The notes: generated by a model from the letters alone, not told the origin. DNA of 58,343 nt from Saprospiraceae bacterium (GCA_027488855.1 JAIYAV010000199.1:1-58343), one strand, 5' to 3'. Numbered from the stretch's first letter, positions 34,280 through 43,734 are shown. Translations and numbers: made by a program.

Positions 34280-34412
34280 CAGTAGTGGGGCAAAAAATTA
34301 GTGATCATTTTTTCTGAGCCAAAGGATTAGATAAGGCACTTGAAATGAAACGTTTACTTATCTAATCCTTTGGCAAAATGATCACTTATTTTTTTATCGC
34401 CCATAGCACTGA
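34280..34412. repeat. Long imperfect inverted repeat between convergent genes
   Basis: Left arm 34280-34335 and right arm 34357-34412. The inner 17 bp are GCCAAAGGATTAGATAAG-like and nearly perfect, followed outward by TGATCA, an A/T tract and a CAGT tip. The central loop is about 21 nt. It lies between the CPMCRM gene and the convergent DUF423 gene, so it may terminate transcription from both sides. Confidence 0.75.
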
Positions 34413-34422
34413 TCTGAGGTCT

Positions 34423-34453
34423 ACTCCCCGAAAGTTTCAAACTTTCGGGGAGT
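34423..34453. terminator. Perfect 15-bp hairpin, probable bidirectional terminator
   Basis: ACTCCCCGAAAGTTT (34423-34437) and AAACTTTCGGGGAGT (34439-34453) pair perfectly around one base. It is 58 bp beyond the DUF423 stop on the minus strand. There is no long T-run, so it may be a repeat of the same hairpin style as the CCCACG units rather than a true terminator. Confidence 0.55.
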
Positions 34454-34511
34454 TCCAGGCAGCGACTCAATCTCAGAATGAGTAAAAAACTGTGCCTCAG
34501 TAAGTAGGAGC

Positions 34512-34925
34512 CTACTCTTTATCGATTTTCCCAGAGCGGTCATAATGAACGAAACTCGAATAAAACAAGGCCCCCCAACCCAACAAATAACACGCACCTC
34601 CAAGAGGGGTAATTGGCCCTAACCACCCAACTGAAAGATTGTGCAAGTCTCTTGTACTCAATGCATACAAAGAGCCAGAAAATAGCAGCACTCCAGCTGT
34701 AAAGGCCCAACCAGCAAAACGTAGTGAACCCTTGCGGCCAAAATGGCTCAAAATGGCAACCACTAAAATGGCTATAGCGTGGTAAAATTGATACCTTACT
34801 GCCGTTTCAAAAGTCTCAAAATGTTTTGGACTCAAATGTGGTCGCAGGCCGTGAGCGGCAAAAGCCCCCAAGGCTACCGCTACAAAGCCAATCAGGCTAC
34901 CAATGCGTAAAAAAATATTCCTCAT
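34512..34925 (-). CDS. DUF423 family membrane protein
   Basis: Membrane protein of 137 residues with four helices. GSLIGFVAVALGAFAAHGL at 7-25, TAVRYQFYHAIAILVVAI and the C-terminal WLGPITPLGGACYLLGWGAL match DUF423 (YgdD-like), a family without known function. The start at 34925 (MRNIFLRIG) is preferred; an in-frame ATG at 34982 would overlap the divergent gene. It is convergent with the oxidase accessory genes. Confidence 0.85.
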   Translation of the reverse strand: MRNIFLRIGSLIGFVAVALGAFAAHGLRPHLSPKHFETFETAVRYQFYHAIAILVVAILSHFGRKGSLRFAGWAFTAGVLLFSGSLYALSTRDLHNLSVGWLGPITPLGGACYLLGWGALFYSSFVHYDRSGKIDKE

Positions 34926-34949
34926 AGATCGCGGCTTAAGTTTAATCGA

Positions 34950-37214
34950 GTGGTAAATATACTTCAATATCAGATTTTGCAAAGACTCTATACTAGAACA
35001 CTCAGTTTGTTTTTGGCCATTTCTCTATTGGCCTGCGAACAACGGCAGAATCTGGAAACTTTGGTACCTGAAAATGCCTTGGCTGTAATTACTCCTCAAA
35101 AAGCAAGTGCCGAATTGCCCTTTCCAGGTCTTAGGTGGAATACGGTACTAATGCCTTTGAGCAAAAATCAAACTGGAGTATTGTACTTCAGTACGGCTCA
35201 ACCAGAAATTCAAATTACCAAAACCAAGGGTTTAAAACGTACCACCCGTACTCAATGGGGAGCGGTGCAATTTGAGCACTTTCAAGATGCGAAGGGGCAA
35301 AAATGGGTGTTGGCGCAAATCAAAAAGGTCAAATATTTAGCGCGTGAAGCAGCACTGGTCGAAGAGGCTGCGCTTGGTTTTAAAGCAGGTAAACGCGCTC
35401 ATTGGGTCACTGCACTATCCGCCAATCAATTGCAGTTGAATTATGCAGGGCTAAGTGATTTTTACGGACTAAAGGGGGATGTACTCGCGGCGCATTGCCA
35501 AAATGTTACCTTAGAACTTCAACCCCAAGCGGGGCAGATCCAAGGGCAGCTGCAATTTGCCAGCCCTCCCCGGATGAACACAAAAGACCTGGAAGCCCTT
35601 TTGACCATTGCTCCAGGATCGGCGCGAAGTGTTGTTCCTTACTTTGGTGCTGATGGTACTTTGGCCCAATTGAAGGCTGAATCTGCCTTTTTATTCCATT
35701 TTGGCCGGGAAAAAAGCAGCCAATCCGCCCTGGTTTTACCCTTCGCCTCGAATACATTGGCTCAAAATGCCTTGAATGAGCTGGCAGAAAATTATGGGGC
35801 ATTGGCTCCACTAAACTATCAAACGTATACCCTTCAACCCGTTCTAGATATAGGCTTAAGTGCGGTGAATATCCGCCAGGCTACCCTCGTCGTTTTTGAC
35901 CGGTTTTTGGTCATCGGTGCTTCTGAAAACCTCGTGGAGCGTTGGATAGATGCGGTGATTGTGGGGAATACCATTGCCAAACAGTTGCGCCAGCCCCCCA
36001 GCGGCCTATGGATGCGTCTGAGTGCCGATCGGGATCTGGGGTACCTGATTGCCCAACTCAATCAGAGCTTGAACCTGCAATTGGCCCTTCCCGATCCCTT
36101 ACAATGGGAAGGGGAAACAATTGGCAAGCACTGGACATTTCGGGACGCACCCAACCTGGAATCCAATAACCAAGCCTCGACTGAGCTTTGGCAACTGGAT
36201 TTGCCCCAAGGCAAGGTCAAACAACTGTGGGCCATCGATACCTGGAACCACGGCCTGCTCGAAACCGATGAAGAACACCTACTTTCCTTGGACTTGGAGG
36301 GGAATATTCAGTGGGACAAAAAACTGGAAGCACCTCTTGTAGGCACAGTGACGCCAGTACTGCGCCCTGAATTGGGCCAAACTTTGGCTTACTTCGCCAC
36401 CGAAAAAGCCATTCACGCCTTGCAATCAGATGGGCAGGAGGCGCCAGGTTTTCCCCTAATACTAAGCTCCGCGACCACTTCGGGTTTGTGTGTAGGCGGG
36501 CGGGAGCAGTTTTTGTTTTATACCAGTGCCGATGGCCGAATCTATGGCCTGGACAAATATGGGCAACCCTTGAGTGGCTGGAATCTCGGGCCAAAAATTG
36601 GTGCCGTAAAGCAGCCTTTGAGTTATTTTCAGTCGGTCACAGAGGATTACCTCCTTGCCCTGACTGAAGAGGGGAAACTCCATGTGTTGGATCGGGCTAC
36701 TCAGGCGCATTTTTCCATCCAAACACTTAAAGGCCCCTTTTCCAGCCCTCCCCAATGGCAGTGGGATCAAATGAGTCAAAGAATTGTGGTGGCGGATGGG
36801 CAAGGGAAGGCTCAGGTGTTTAATGGAAAAGGGGCGTCTTTTTCTTTGTCGATTACGGCAGGTTTGGCTGGTGCAACTCGGTTTTGTTTTGTCGATTTGG
36901 TAGGAGATGGCCGCAAGGATTATTTGGCGGCGAGTGGCGCGCAATTGTTTTTGTATGCCTACGACAAGGATGAATTCAAGATGGTGTTTGAAAAATCTTT
37001 CAACGAGCAGATTGCTGGAATTTTTGCTGTAGGACAAAAGGAAAATGCCCGAATTATTTGTAGCATTTTGGGGGAACATCAGGTCTGGTGTTTGTCAGCT
37101 AAGGGGGAGGTAGTTGAAGGATTCCCGGTTGCTGGGGACCATTTTGTTTTTTTCTTTCAACAAAAAATGATACTTACAACAATTGATAATCGGGTGTATG
37201 CTTATGCGTTGTAA
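34950..37214 (+). CDS. Large lipoprotein with a C-terminal PQQ/WD-like beta-propeller
   Basis: Predicted lipoprotein of 754 residues, family not recognised. A lipobox (AISLLAC, Cys29) follows a short N-terminal segment that begins at GTG 34950; no ATG is available near it. Residues 30-380 form an unknown alpha/beta region with a LWMRLSADRDLGYLIAQLNQ segment. From about 410 onwards, repeated units such as QLWAIDTWNHGLLETDEEHL, LLSLDLEGNIQWDKKL and GRIYGLDKYGQPLSGWNLGP look like blades of a PQQ-type propeller. Such propellers bind proteins or act as scaffolds. No enzyme motif is seen. It is divergent from the DUF423 gene. Confidence 0.65.
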   Translation: MVNILQYQILQRLYTRTLSLFLAISLLACEQRQNLETLVPENALAVITPQKASAELPFPGLRWNTVLMPLSKNQTGVLYFSTAQPEIQITKTKGLKRTTRTQWGAVQFEHFQDAKGQKWVLAQIKKVKYLAREAALVEEAALGFKAGKRAHWVTALSANQLQLNYAGLSDFYGLKGDVLAAHCQNVTLELQPQAGQIQGQLQFASPPRMNTKDLEALLTIAPGSARSVVPYFGADGTLAQLKAESAFLFHFGREKSSQSALVLPFASNTLAQNALNELAENYGALAPLNYQTYTLQPVLDIGLSAVNIRQATLVVFDRFLVIGASENLVERWIDAVIVGNTIAKQLRQPPSGLWMRLSADRDLGYLIAQLNQSLNLQLALPDPLQWEGETIGKHWTFRDAPNLESNNQASTELWQLDLPQGKVKQLWAIDTWNHGLLETDEEHLLSLDLEGNIQWDKKLEAPLVGTVTPVLRPELGQTLAYFATEKAIHALQSDGQEAPGFPLILSSATTSGLCVGGREQFLFYTSADGRIYGLDKYGQPLSGWNLGPKIGAVKQPLSYFQSVTEDYLLALTEEGKLHVLDRATQAHFSIQTLKGPFSSPPQWQWDQMSQRIVVADGQGKAQVFNGKGASFSLSITAGLAGATRFCFVDLVGDGRKDYLAASGAQLFLYAYDKDEFKMVFEKSFNEQIAGIFAVGQKENARIICSILGEHQVWCLSAKGEVVEGFPVAGDHFVFFFQQKMILTTIDNRVYAYAL

Positions 37215-37312
37215 GAGGAAAAGTGCGTATTCTATAACGTTTGGTAACGACATGCTGATGGGACTTGGAAATACGTTTGGGATTAGGGCATTAGGAGTTT
37301 AAACGCAATGAA

Positions 37313-40300
37313 GTGATAGGAGCAGCAAACAGCCAGCGTAATTTCTTTTTCCTAAAACAGCTGTGCTGCTTTGGGCTCATCTACCTAAGCCTTTTGCCTT
37401 GGGGATACCCCCAACCTCAAAAGCCCAAACTCCACTTCAAACACATCCAAAACGAAGACGGCCTCGCCAACAGCACCATTGAAGCCATCCACCAGGATCA
37501 TCGGGGCTTCATGTGGTTGGGCACTCGTGACGGACTGAACCGTTATGATGGGTATCAAATGACCGTATACAAATACGACCCGAAATACCCTTACAGCCTG
37601 AGCGACAGTTATGTGACCTGTATTTATGAAGATAGCCAGCACCAATTGTGGGTGGGCACCCTCAATGGGCTGAACCGCTATGACCCCCAACTCAACCGTT
37701 TTACCCGTTTTCAACACGCCAACCAGCAAAAAAACAGCCTTAGCCACAATTATGTGACAGCTATGTTGGAAGACCATCAAGGCACTCTTTGGGTCACAAC
37801 TCTCGGCGGAGGCATCAATAAGCTGGATCTTAAAACCGGCACATTCCGCAGCTTTCACCAAAGCGAAGGCCTGAAAAGCGAGGAAGTCTATTGTCTATTT
37901 GAAGATGCAAAAGCTCAATTATGGATGGGTACTAGCAAAGGATTGCACCTCTATGACCACGACACACAACGATTTCGAAGCATTTCATTGCCCGAAAACT
38001 TGCGCGGAGGTGCCCAACCCGCCATTCGCAGCATTGCAGCCACACCCAAGGGCCATTTGTTACTAGGCAGCAGTGACAATGGTCTAATTGACTACGAACC
38101 CCAAAGCCAGGCTTGTCGACAATATACCTACAGCGACGCCGATCCCTTTTCAATCAGCAGCAACCTCATCCGCAGCATTTTGATCAGCAAAAACGGCCAA
38201 ACCTGGATCGGCAGCATCAATGGTGGTCTGGATCGCTTTGTCCCCCGAACTGGCCGCTTCTACAATTACCAAAACGAACCCGACGACCCCCAGAGCCTTT
38301 CCCAGCGCACCGTATCCGCCCTATCCGAAGACAACCAGGGTAACCTCTGGATTGGTACCCACCGCGGCGGTGTGAACCTATACATGCCCAAAACCGAAAA
38401 ATTTGAACTGTACCGCCAGGAGCCCCGCCCGAATAGTTTGAGTTACAACGATGTCAAAACCTTTGCTGAAGACCGCTACGGCTACATCTGGATTGGCACC
38501 GATGGAGGAGGCTTGAACCGTTTTGAGCGCAAAACCCGCAGTTTTAAGCATTATCGGCACCAGGCTTTTGACCCGCGTACGATTGGTTCCAATGAAGTGC
38601 TAGATGTCTTTGAAGATCGGCAGGGGCAACTGTGGGTGGGCGCCTGGGGCGGAGGACTGTGCTTGTATGAGCGCAACAGCGAGCAATTCACCCGCTTTCA
38701 GCACCGCCCTCGGGATTCGAGCAGCATTAGTTCGAATTACATCCAAAAAATCTTCGAAGACCGGAAGGGCAATTTTTGGGTGGCGACTTATTTTGGTGGC
38801 TTGAACCTATTTGATCGCCAAAGCCGGACTTTCCGCCGCATTACCCGCAGCCAGAGTGGCAAAACCCGCCTACTGGGCAATAATGTCGTTTCGATCAACG
38901 AAGACCACCACGGAAACCTTTGGATCGGCACCGACGATGCAGGCCTCAATTGCCTCAACGCCAGCACTGGTGAGTTCAGTCATTATTTTCACCAGGATGA
39001 AAAAAAGCCCGACCTGCGGGTTCTTTTTGTGGACAAAAAAGGCCAGTTGTGGTTGGGGCAGGCTGGTCTTTACCAGTTTGATCCGTCACAAAACCAATTC
39101 AAATTATGGACGGAAAAAGCTGGACTGGCCACTGAATTCATCAAAGGAATTGCCGAGGATGAGGACGGCAACCTGTGGGTTTCCACCTCCCATGGCCTCA
39201 CCAAAATTCACCCCAAAACTCTGCGCTTTCGCAAATTCAATACCGCTGATGGGCTCCAGGGCCTGGAATTTGAAGCCAATGCGTTTTTAAAAACCAAAGA
39301 CGGGCAACTCTTTTTTGGCGGCGTAAATGGCTTCAATGCCTTTTATCCCAAAAACATCACCACCAATGAATTCCTGCCACCGGTATACCTCACCGATTTT
39401 CACCTCCACAACGAAAAAGTCTGGCCGGGGGATAAAAACTCGCCCTTAAAGCAAGACATCAGCTTGACCGATAAAATAGTGCTCAGCTACAAACAGGCCA
39501 CTTTTTCCTTTGACTTCGCTGCCCTGAATTACACCGCCGCCGAAAACAACCAATACGCCTACATGCTGGAAAATTGGGACGAGGCCTGGAACGAAGTAGG
39601 TACCGAAAAACGCGCCTCCTACACCAATGTGAGCCCCGGGGAATACACCTTTCGCGTCAAAGCCAGCAACAACGATGGGCTGTGGAACGAAACCGGGCGC
39701 AGCTTAAAAGTGATCATTTTGCCACCCTTTTGGGCCACCTGGTGGTTTAGGTCTTTACTTGTCTTGAGCATTGGTGCGGGTTTGTATTGGTTTTACCGTT
39801 TCCGCCGGAATTTGGAACTCCAACGTTTGGAAGAGCAAAAACGCGAGGAATTGCACCAATTGCAGTTACAGTTTTTCACCAACATCACCCACGAATTCCG
39901 CACGCCGCTGTCCCTGATTTTGGGGCCGATCGAAAAGTTGTTGAAAGAAGAAACCCGCCTGAGCCAACGCAAGGACTACCAGGTCATCCAGAGGAACACC
40001 AATCGGCTCCTACACTTGGTCAATGAGTTGATGGATTTCCGAAAATCCGAAGCAGGCATTTTGCGCCTGCACGTGATGGAAGGCAATGTCGCCTGGTTTT
40101 TGCAGGAGATTGTCGAAGAATTTAGCACACTGGCTCAGGAAAAAAACATTGACTTTGTGGTAACCCCAGGGCATGCCAGCACTGGATTTTGGTTTGACCG
40201 ACAGATTTTGGAAAAAATCCTCATCAACCTGATCAGCAATGCTTTCAAATATACCCCCGTTGGTGGCCGGATTATGCTTGAAATTGTCGAAAATCTGGAC

Positions 40301-41491
40301 AATTTTAAACCCAGTTTTGTCAATGAACTGACCCTAAAAAGTGAGTACAAAGCCCAACGTTACCTCTATTTTCGGGTGCTCGACAACGGGATTGGCATTT
40401 CCAAAGAATCCATCGGGCATTTGTTCGAACGTTACTACCGCATTTCGGATGCCCACCTGGGCTCCGGGATTGGATTGGCTTTTGTCAAAAGTTTGACTGC
40501 CCTGCACAAAGGGGCAATTCTGGTGTCCAGTGAGCGGCACCAGGGTACCGAAATTGTGATCGGGATTCCCTGTACCCGTGAAGATTATAGCCCAAATGAG
40601 CTTTGGCTTGATGGACTGAATAGCCCCGCGACCCTGGAAAGTTTCCAGGCACAATATGATTATTTTATGCCTTTGGGCGAGGAAAAACCAGAGCTAGAGG
40701 TCGACCCACCCCTCATATCATTTCCAGGTTTCCACATTCTCGTGGTGGATGACAATGAAGAATTGCGCACTTTTTTACGCGAAATTTTGGCTATCCGCTA
40801 CCAGGTTTCAGAAGCCCAGGACGGCCAGGAAGCCTACGAAAAAGCCCTGGTTGAGCAACCTGACCTCATCATCAGCGACATCATGATGCCCGTGATGGAT
40901 GGCATCGAATTTTGTAAAAAAGTGAAGTCAGACCCGCAACTCGCCCACATTCCCTTCATGCTGTTGACCGCAAAAGAGGCGCTGGAATCCAAAATTGAAG
41001 GCACCAGCTCCGGGGCGGATTATTACTTTGCCAAACCGATCAGCATCGAGTTGTTGGAGCTGAACATCAAAAATATTTTTGCCCAAAAACAAAAACTGGT
41101 CGAGCGCTATGTACATGATCATCACGCCGAAGTGAAGGATCATGTACATTCGAGCAAAGACAAAGAATTCCTAGAAGCTCTCATCACCCTGATCGAAAAC
41201 AACCTGCTCAACCCCGACCTCAACATCGACTACCTCTGCACCCAAATGGGCATGAGCCGCACCAAATTGTACAACAAAATCAAAGGCATGACCAACCAAT
41301 CCATCAATGATTTTGTGCGGACCGTGCGCTTGAAAAATGCAGTGAAATTGATGGTAACCCAGGATGTGTCGATCGCCGAGGTGATGTACAGCGTGGGTAT
41401 TCAAACGCAGTCGTATTTTACCAAGGCGTTTAAGGCGGAGTACGGGAAGACGCCGTCGCAGTTTTTGAAGGAGTTGCAGGGGCGGGGGTGA
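37313..41491 (+). CDS. Hybrid two-component system regulator (HTCS)
   Basis: One-piece sensor and regulator of 1392 residues. A signal sequence (about 10-35) precedes a two-component propeller of about 14 repeats (FMWLGTRDGLNRYD, LWVGTLNGLNRYD and so on) to about residue 680, then a Y_Y_Y domain (735-800) and one transmembrane helix (811-829). The kinase has His860 in THEFRTPLSL, an N-box NLISNAFKYTP and G-boxes DNGIGIS and GSGIGLAF. A receiver domain (about 1139-1255) has phospho-acceptor Asp1189 in ISDIMMP. The end is an AraC-type HTH domain (1295-1390). HTCS proteins sense oligosaccharides in the periplasm and activate sus-like loci; the galactan locus 5 kb downstream is the nearest candidate. 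The start is GTG. Confidence 0.9.
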   Translation: MIGAANSQRNFFFLKQLCCFGLIYLSLLPWGYPQPQKPKLHFKHIQNEDGLANSTIEAIHQDHRGFMWLGTRDGLNRYDGYQMTVYKYDPKYPYSLSDSYVTCIYEDSQHQLWVGTLNGLNRYDPQLNRFTRFQHANQQKNSLSHNYVTAMLEDHQGTLWVTTLGGGINKLDLKTGTFRSFHQSEGLKSEEVYCLFEDAKAQLWMGTSKGLHLYDHDTQRFRSISLPENLRGGAQPAIRSIAATPKGHLLLGSSDNGLIDYEPQSQACRQYTYSDADPFSISSNLIRSILISKNGQTWIGSINGGLDRFVPRTGRFYNYQNEPDDPQSLSQRTVSALSEDNQGNLWIGTHRGGVNLYMPKTEKFELYRQEPRPNSLSYNDVKTFAEDRYGYIWIGTDGGGLNRFERKTRSFKHYRHQAFDPRTIGSNEVLDVFEDRQGQLWVGAWGGGLCLYERNSEQFTRFQHRPRDSSSISSNYIQKIFEDRKGNFWVATYFGGLNLFDRQSRTFRRITRSQSGKTRLLGNNVVSINEDHHGNLWIGTDDAGLNCLNASTGEFSHYFHQDEKKPDLRVLFVDKKGQLWLGQAGLYQFDPSQNQFKLWTEKAGLATEFIKGIAEDEDGNLWVSTSHGLTKIHPKTLRFRKFNTADGLQGLEFEANAFLKTKDGQLFFGGVNGFNAFYPKNITTNEFLPPVYLTDFHLHNEKVWPGDKNSPLKQDISLTDKIVLSYKQATFSFDFAALNYTAAENNQYAYMLENWDEAWNEVGTEKRASYTNVSPGEYTFRVKASNNDGLWNETGRSLKVIILPPFWATWWFRSLLVLSIGAGLYWFYRFRRNLELQRLEEQKREELHQLQLQFFTNITHEFRTPLSLILGPIEKLLKEETRLSQRKDYQVIQRNTNRLLHLVNELMDFRKSEAGILRLHVMEGNVAWFLQEIVEEFSTLAQEKNIDFVVTPGHASTGFWFDRQILEKILINLISNAFKYTPVGGRIMLEIVENLDNFKPSFVNELTLKSEYKAQRYLYFRVLDNGIGISKESIGHLFERYYRISDAHLGSGIGLAFVKSLTALHKGAILVSSERHQGTEIVIGIPCTREDYSPNELWLDGLNSPATLESFQAQYDYFMPLGEEKPELEVDPPLISFPGFHILVVDDNEELRTFLREILAIRYQVSEAQDGQEAYEKALVEQPDLIISDIMMPVMDGIEFCKKVKSDPQLAHIPFMLLTAKEALESKIEGTSSGADYYFAKPISIELLELNIKNIFAQKQKLVERYVHDHHAEVKDHVHSSKDKEFLEALITLIENNLLNPDLNIDYLCTQMGMSRTKLYNKIKGMTNQSINDFVRTVRLKNAVKLMVTQDVSIAEVMYSVGIQTQSYFTKAFKAEYGKTPSQFLKELQGRG

Positions 41492-41498
41492 GGATGAA

Positions 41499-42320
41499 TC
41501 AGCGCTTCATGACTACAATATTTTCCACTTTTACCGCCCCAGGAATTTCACTCAACCTATCGACTCCATAGAATAACTTTGGATATTTACGGATGTCCAT
41601 TACGTAAAAAATATCGGGGTCATCCTTGTCCCGCAAGCTTAAAAAACCATCTGGTGTAGCAGGGATGCTGGAGGCAACCAAAGCCTGGATTTTTTCTAAA
41701 CTGTCTCCAACATGTACGCCCGAAGTCGTTGGAATCTGCTCATCCAGGATCGTAATCCGAGAAATCGGCTGCCGATCCTGCCAGTTGCTTTCGGCGACAA
41801 AAGCCTTTTTATTGTTGCGACTAAAAACCAAAGCATTCCAGCTGAGGGATTCATTTTCTTCATCGCGGATAAGCGTATTTTTTTGCTGAAAACAAGGGTG
41901 CCAAGGTCCCTTGACTGTACTTATGATTTTGTTTAAAAGCTTGTTTTTGATGGCATTTACAGTGATGGAACAAGGTGCAAAAGCAGCCCGCTTTTGTAGT
42001 TTAAAAATCGATTCAAATACTAGACTATCTTGATCCCAGTGTAAAATTTTGTTTTTTATGATTTGATCTCCATTTTTTAGAATAAGTATTTGGTTTTCAA
42101 TGGTATATCGAAACCAATAAGTCGTATCTGCTCGGGAGTCCAAGTTGATCAAATTGTCGGGCAAAAATTGGAGGTATGGATAAATCGATTGTGGATCAAA
42201 GGGTTTCCAAAGACCAAGTGGGTGGCTTGGAGGAATGGTAACCAGAGCTTGTGCGCGGCAGATGTTAGGCTCCAAAGTGATGAGTAAAAAAACAATGTTA
42301 ATAATTTTTATTAAAACCAT
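41499..42320 (-). CDS. Secreted protein of unknown function
   Basis: Protein of 273 residues with a signal peptide (MVLIKIINIVFLLITLEPN, ending CRAQ). I recognise no family. The body mentions no catalytic motif; it has mixed alpha/beta character and a C-terminal VKVENIVVMKR ending. The wording IENQILILKNGDQIIKNK and the DSLEKIQALVASSIP segment are unassigned. The start at 42320 is chosen because it begins at the signal peptide; a longer frame to 42392 would run into the DoxX-like gene on the other strand. It is convergent with the HTCS gene, with only 7 bp between stops. Confidence 0.6.
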   Translation of the reverse strand: MVLIKIINIVFLLITLEPNICRAQALVTIPPSHPLGLWKPFDPQSIYPYLQFLPDNLINLDSRADTTYWFRYTIENQILILKNGDQIIKNKILHWDQDSLVFESIFKLQKRAAFAPCSITVNAIKNKLLNKIISTVKGPWHPCFQQKNTLIRDEENESLSWNALVFSRNNKKAFVAESNWQDRQPISRITILDEQIPTTSGVHVGDSLEKIQALVASSIPATPDGFLSLRDKDDPDIFYVMDIRKYPKLFYGVDRLSEIPGAVKVENIVVMKR

Positions 42321-42372
42321 TTTTTGTTGTAATTTGTACGACTTTTTATCATTCCTTAAAAACGCTAAAACC

Positions 42373-42747
42373 ATGAAAAGAATTTCCCTCATCTACTGGA
42401 TCGTCACCGGGCTTTTTGCTGCCTTCATGATTTTTTCCTCCATTTCCAACGTGACTTTAGCACCAGAAGCAGTTGCAATGCTGAGTGACCACCTGGGGTA
42501 CCCCAAGTACATCATTCCTTTTTTGGGCGCTGCCAAAATTGTGGGTGCCATTGCAATTTTGATTCCTTCCTTTCGGCGCATCAAGGAATGGGCGTATGCG
42601 GGCTTGTTTTTTGACCTGGTGGGCGCCTTTTTTTCCCTGCTCAAAGTAGATGGCCCTCAGCCTAGTGTTTTTTTTATGCTGATCTTTATTGGCATGTTGT
42701 TGGCTTCGTACTTTTTGTGGCACAAGAAGATTGCAACGGTGGCGTAG
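42373..42747 (+). CDS. DoxX-like membrane protein
   Basis: Membrane protein of 124 residues with four helices, starting MKRISLIYWIVTGLFAAFMI. The LGYPKYIIPFLGAAKIVGAI block and the EWAYAGLFFDLVGAFFS segment match the DoxX-like family of small membrane proteins, mostly of unknown function. The upstream frame extends to 42235 but has no family-like residues, so ATG at 42373 is used. It is divergent from the secreted unknown protein and convergent with the cyclase gene. Confidence 0.8.
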   Translation: MKRISLIYWIVTGLFAAFMIFSSISNVTLAPEAVAMLSDHLGYPKYIIPFLGAAKIVGAIAILIPSFRRIKEWAYAGLFFDLVGAFFSLLKVDGPQPSVFFMLIFIGMLLASYFLWHKKIATVA

Positions 42748-42804
42748 GGCTTCAAAATGTACTGGATTCGAACTTTGCGGCTGAACAGAGTTGGCACATG
42801 ACTG

Positions 42805-42919
42805 CTGAGGTGATCCTATGGTGTCTTAGGTTTCTTAGGTGGTGAAAAAGAAAAGCCTGCGAAGCAGGATAATTATTTCACCACCTGAGAAACCTAAGAT
42901 ACTCAAGGAATCACCTAAG
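42805..42919. repeat. Inverted repeat with central GAA-loop hairpin
   Basis: Left arm 42805-42847 (core GTCTTAGGTTTCTTAGGTGG) and right arm 42876-42919 (core CCACCTGAGAAACCTAAGAT) pair with a few mismatches. The centre carries CCTGC-GAA-GCAGG (42855-42868). It fills the space between two convergent genes and ends two bases before the cyclase stop codon. Confidence 0.75.
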
Positions 42920-42921
42920 TA

Positions 42922-43734
42922 TCACTTCCCCTCTGGCACCAACGCCACGATCCGCAGTGGCCCACCACTCCCGCCCTTGATCTTCATCGGCAAGGCCGCC
43001 ACCCAAATCCCCGTGGGAGGCAATTTTTCCAGATTCGCCAGGTTTTCAAAAGCCGGAATGTCTTCTTTGAACAAAATCTGGTGGCTTTCAAAATGGGTGG
43101 ATTGCCCGTAGTCAATGCTGGGTGTATCCAAACCGATGGCGTGAACCTTGCGTTGGGTGCTCAGCCATTTGGCCGCTTCAGGGTGCAGTCCCGGGAAATG
43201 CAATTTGGCAATGGCCGCCGGGCCTCTTTCCGCCGTGCCCATGTATTTGAGTTTGTCGGGCCAGTACTGTCCAAATCCAGTGCGCAGCAGTACAATCACT
43301 CCATCTGGTAGTTGCCCGTGTTCTTTTTCCCAGGCCAAAAAATCAGCCACATCTACCCGGTAATCGGGCTGCCCTTTGGCATTTCCCGATACATCAATCA
43401 CTACGGCATTGCCCATCAATCGATCCAGTGGAATCTCATCCATGGTTTGATGGCCTTTGGCAAAATGGATGGGCGCATCCAGGTGGGTGCCGCCGTGTTC
43501 CGCTGCGCAGTAATTAAAAGCCGTGTAATAAAACCCACTGTCGGTAACCCCGGCAAATACCGTGTCGAGTCGAAAATCATCGGCGGTGGGCCAATAAATG
43601 GTGTTTTCGTCAAAGTCGTGGGTGAGGTCGATCCAGGTGCCTTTGGGGAAAAGGGGAGCTGGCGGCTTTGGGGTACAGGAAAAGAGGGCAAAGAGGCTTA
43701 GGATCAGAAGGGGGAGGGTAGTGTGCGTTTTCAT
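42922..43734 (-). CDS. Cyclase-family (kynurenine formamidase-like) lipoprotein
   Basis: Predicted metal-dependent hydrolase of 270 residues in the cyclase/formamidase family (PF04199 type). The signature HGGTHLDAPIHF at 80-91 supplies metal ligands His80, His84, Asp86 and His90. SIDYGQSTHFESHQILF near 210 is the second conserved block. Unlike most relatives it has a signal peptide with a lipobox-like ALFSC (Cys20), so it should be anchored outside the cytoplasm. The substrate is unknown. The start at 43734 is chosen on the signal peptide; a longer in-frame form exists to 43788. Confidence 0.82.
   Translation of the reverse strand: MKTHTTLPLLILSLFALFSCTPKPPAPLFPKGTWIDLTHDFDENTIYWPTADDFRLDTVFAGVTDSGFYYTAFNYCAAEHGGTHLDAPIHFAKGHQTMDEIPLDRLMGNAVVIDVSGNAKGQPDYRVDVADFLAWEKEHGQLPDGVIVLLRTGFGQYWPDKLKYMGTAERGPAAIAKLHFPGLHPEAAKWLSTQRKVHAIGLDTPSIDYGQSTHFESHQILFKEDIPAFENLANLEKLPPTGIWVAALPMKIKGGSGGPLRIVALVPEGK

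Noticed and set aside
42760-42780. GGATTCGAAC, a tRNA T-loop-like string
   Set aside because: No acceptor stem, anticodon arm or CCA context around it.
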